54,368 nucleotides of DNA, taken from contig JAMPFS010000017.1 of assembly GCA_023664325.1 (NCBI GenBank), positions 1-54,368 of the forward strand, written 5' to 3'. The first letter of the stretch is position 1, and every line of letters starts with the position of its first letter. This DNA comes from Clostridium sp. (GTDB lineage: Bacteria > Bacillota > Clostridia > Lachnospirales > Lachnospiraceae). Shown piece by piece: positions 54,223 to 54,368 of the stretch. A program made the translations under genes and the position numbers. The notes beneath the pieces were generated by a model, which was not told the origin of the DNA, did not search any database, and was given only the letters and a program-made list of their open reading frames with translations.

Positions 54223-54269
54223 TATCTTAACCATATCCTAACCATTTTGGTCAGGATATGGTTAAGATA
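54223..54269. repeat. Long palindrome after the partial edge gene
   Basis: 17-bp perfect arms TATCTTAACCATATCCT and its complement (54223-54239, 54253-54269); the inner bases continue the pairing (ACCA..TGGT) with one mismatch, making a 47-bp near-palindrome. It starts 5 nt after the edge gene's stop. There is no T-run, so it is not a standard terminator. Confidence 0.75.
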
Positions 54270-54273
54270 ATTT

Positions 54274-54368
54274 CTACGAATAATATTTTTGATTCCTACT
54301 TGACGGCTTATCAGGTATAGTCATTTTTAATGCCCCTTCTTCAAGCATTTTTTGTAAATAATTTCTTC
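54274..54368 (-). CDS. C-terminus of a protein running off the window, possible winged-helix tail
   Basis: About 30 codons open to the window edge, ending EEGALKMTIPDKPSSRNQ-KYYS and TAG at 54274-54276. The block MTIPDKPxSxxQKY resembles the winged-helix tail found on AlbA_2/RecG-like ATP-binding proteins and some Fic-linked proteins. That is recognition from memory on a short fragment. Partial at its 5' end. Confidence 0.5.
   Translation of the reverse strand, partial: RNYLQKMLEEGALKMTIPDKPSSRNQKYYS

Noticed and set aside
1..54368. CRISPR array, tRNA/rRNA genes or a complete insertion sequence
   Set aside because: I found no regularly spaced repeats, no tRNA-like cloverleaf ends and no transposase or integrase frame; the only repeats are those listed.

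Overview
The window looks like a chromosomal segment of an anaerobic, motile, low-to-medium GC Firmicute, most likely a Lachnospiraceae-type Clostridium. Pointers are a HydF maturase for [FeFe]-hydrogenase, a chemotaxis receptor, DUF4179 anti-sigma proteins, strong AGGAGG ribosome binding sites, TTGACA/TATAAT promoters, and a general style of ABC exporters and two-component systems typical of gut clostridia. No rRNA, tRNA, CRISPR array or intact insertion sequence is visible. The taxonomic call is inference from gene content only.

Layout. 1-4.5 kb: a YbgC-like thioesterase, a coiled-coil protein with an acidic internal repeat, a superoxide dismutase gene broken by one in-frame stop, and hydF. 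4.5-7.4 kb: a hairpin-rich intergenic repeat, then two genes that have each lost a catalytic cysteine (a C39-like membrane protein and a PurF-like protein). 7.4-10.2 kb: a YtrA-type GntR regulator with an ABC ATPase and two membrane proteins, behind a clear promoter/operator. 10.2-18.8 kb: two heterodimeric ABC exporters (four half-transporters) flanking a MarR regulator, with twin palindromic operators at the head promoter. 18.8-24.4 kb: SbcCD nuclease, a small phosphoesterase and a GH25 muramidase. 24.4-29.6 kb: an ECF sigma/anti-sigma pair and a three-gene ABC-2 exporter operon. 29.9-38.0 kb: a NarL-type histidine kinase and response regulator that may be partners, separated by a reverse-strand block with a secreted metzincin-like protease, two nearly identical secreted FN3/Ig-like proteins and a beta-carbonic anhydrase. 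38.0-40.4 kb: YczE/YitT-type membrane protein, YbjQ family protein, an intact C39-like protease and a 218-bp element with terminal inverted repeats. 40.4-45 kb: a VanRS-like two-component system, a small unknown protein and a chemotaxis receptor. 45-50.8 kb: two further ECF sigma modules, one with its own ABC exporter, and a DUF202 protein. 50.9-54.4 kb: a frameshifted unknown gene, a coiled-coil protein, a Fic protein and the tail of another gene at the edge.

How it fits together. Much of the window is surface sensing and export: three sigma/anti-sigma sets, two or more two-component systems, and several exporters with local regulators. The most original part is the 31.2-36.3 kb protease operon. 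Its promoter carries a 12-bp palindrome that differs by one base from a site in the control region between the kinase gene and the ABC-2 operon, so protease, exporter and two-component system may form one regulon. Other points for follow-up are the recurring extended -10 promoter plus start-site sequence (four places), the pair of cysteine-less paralogues, and the A7 run that breaks, or programs, the 51 kb gene.
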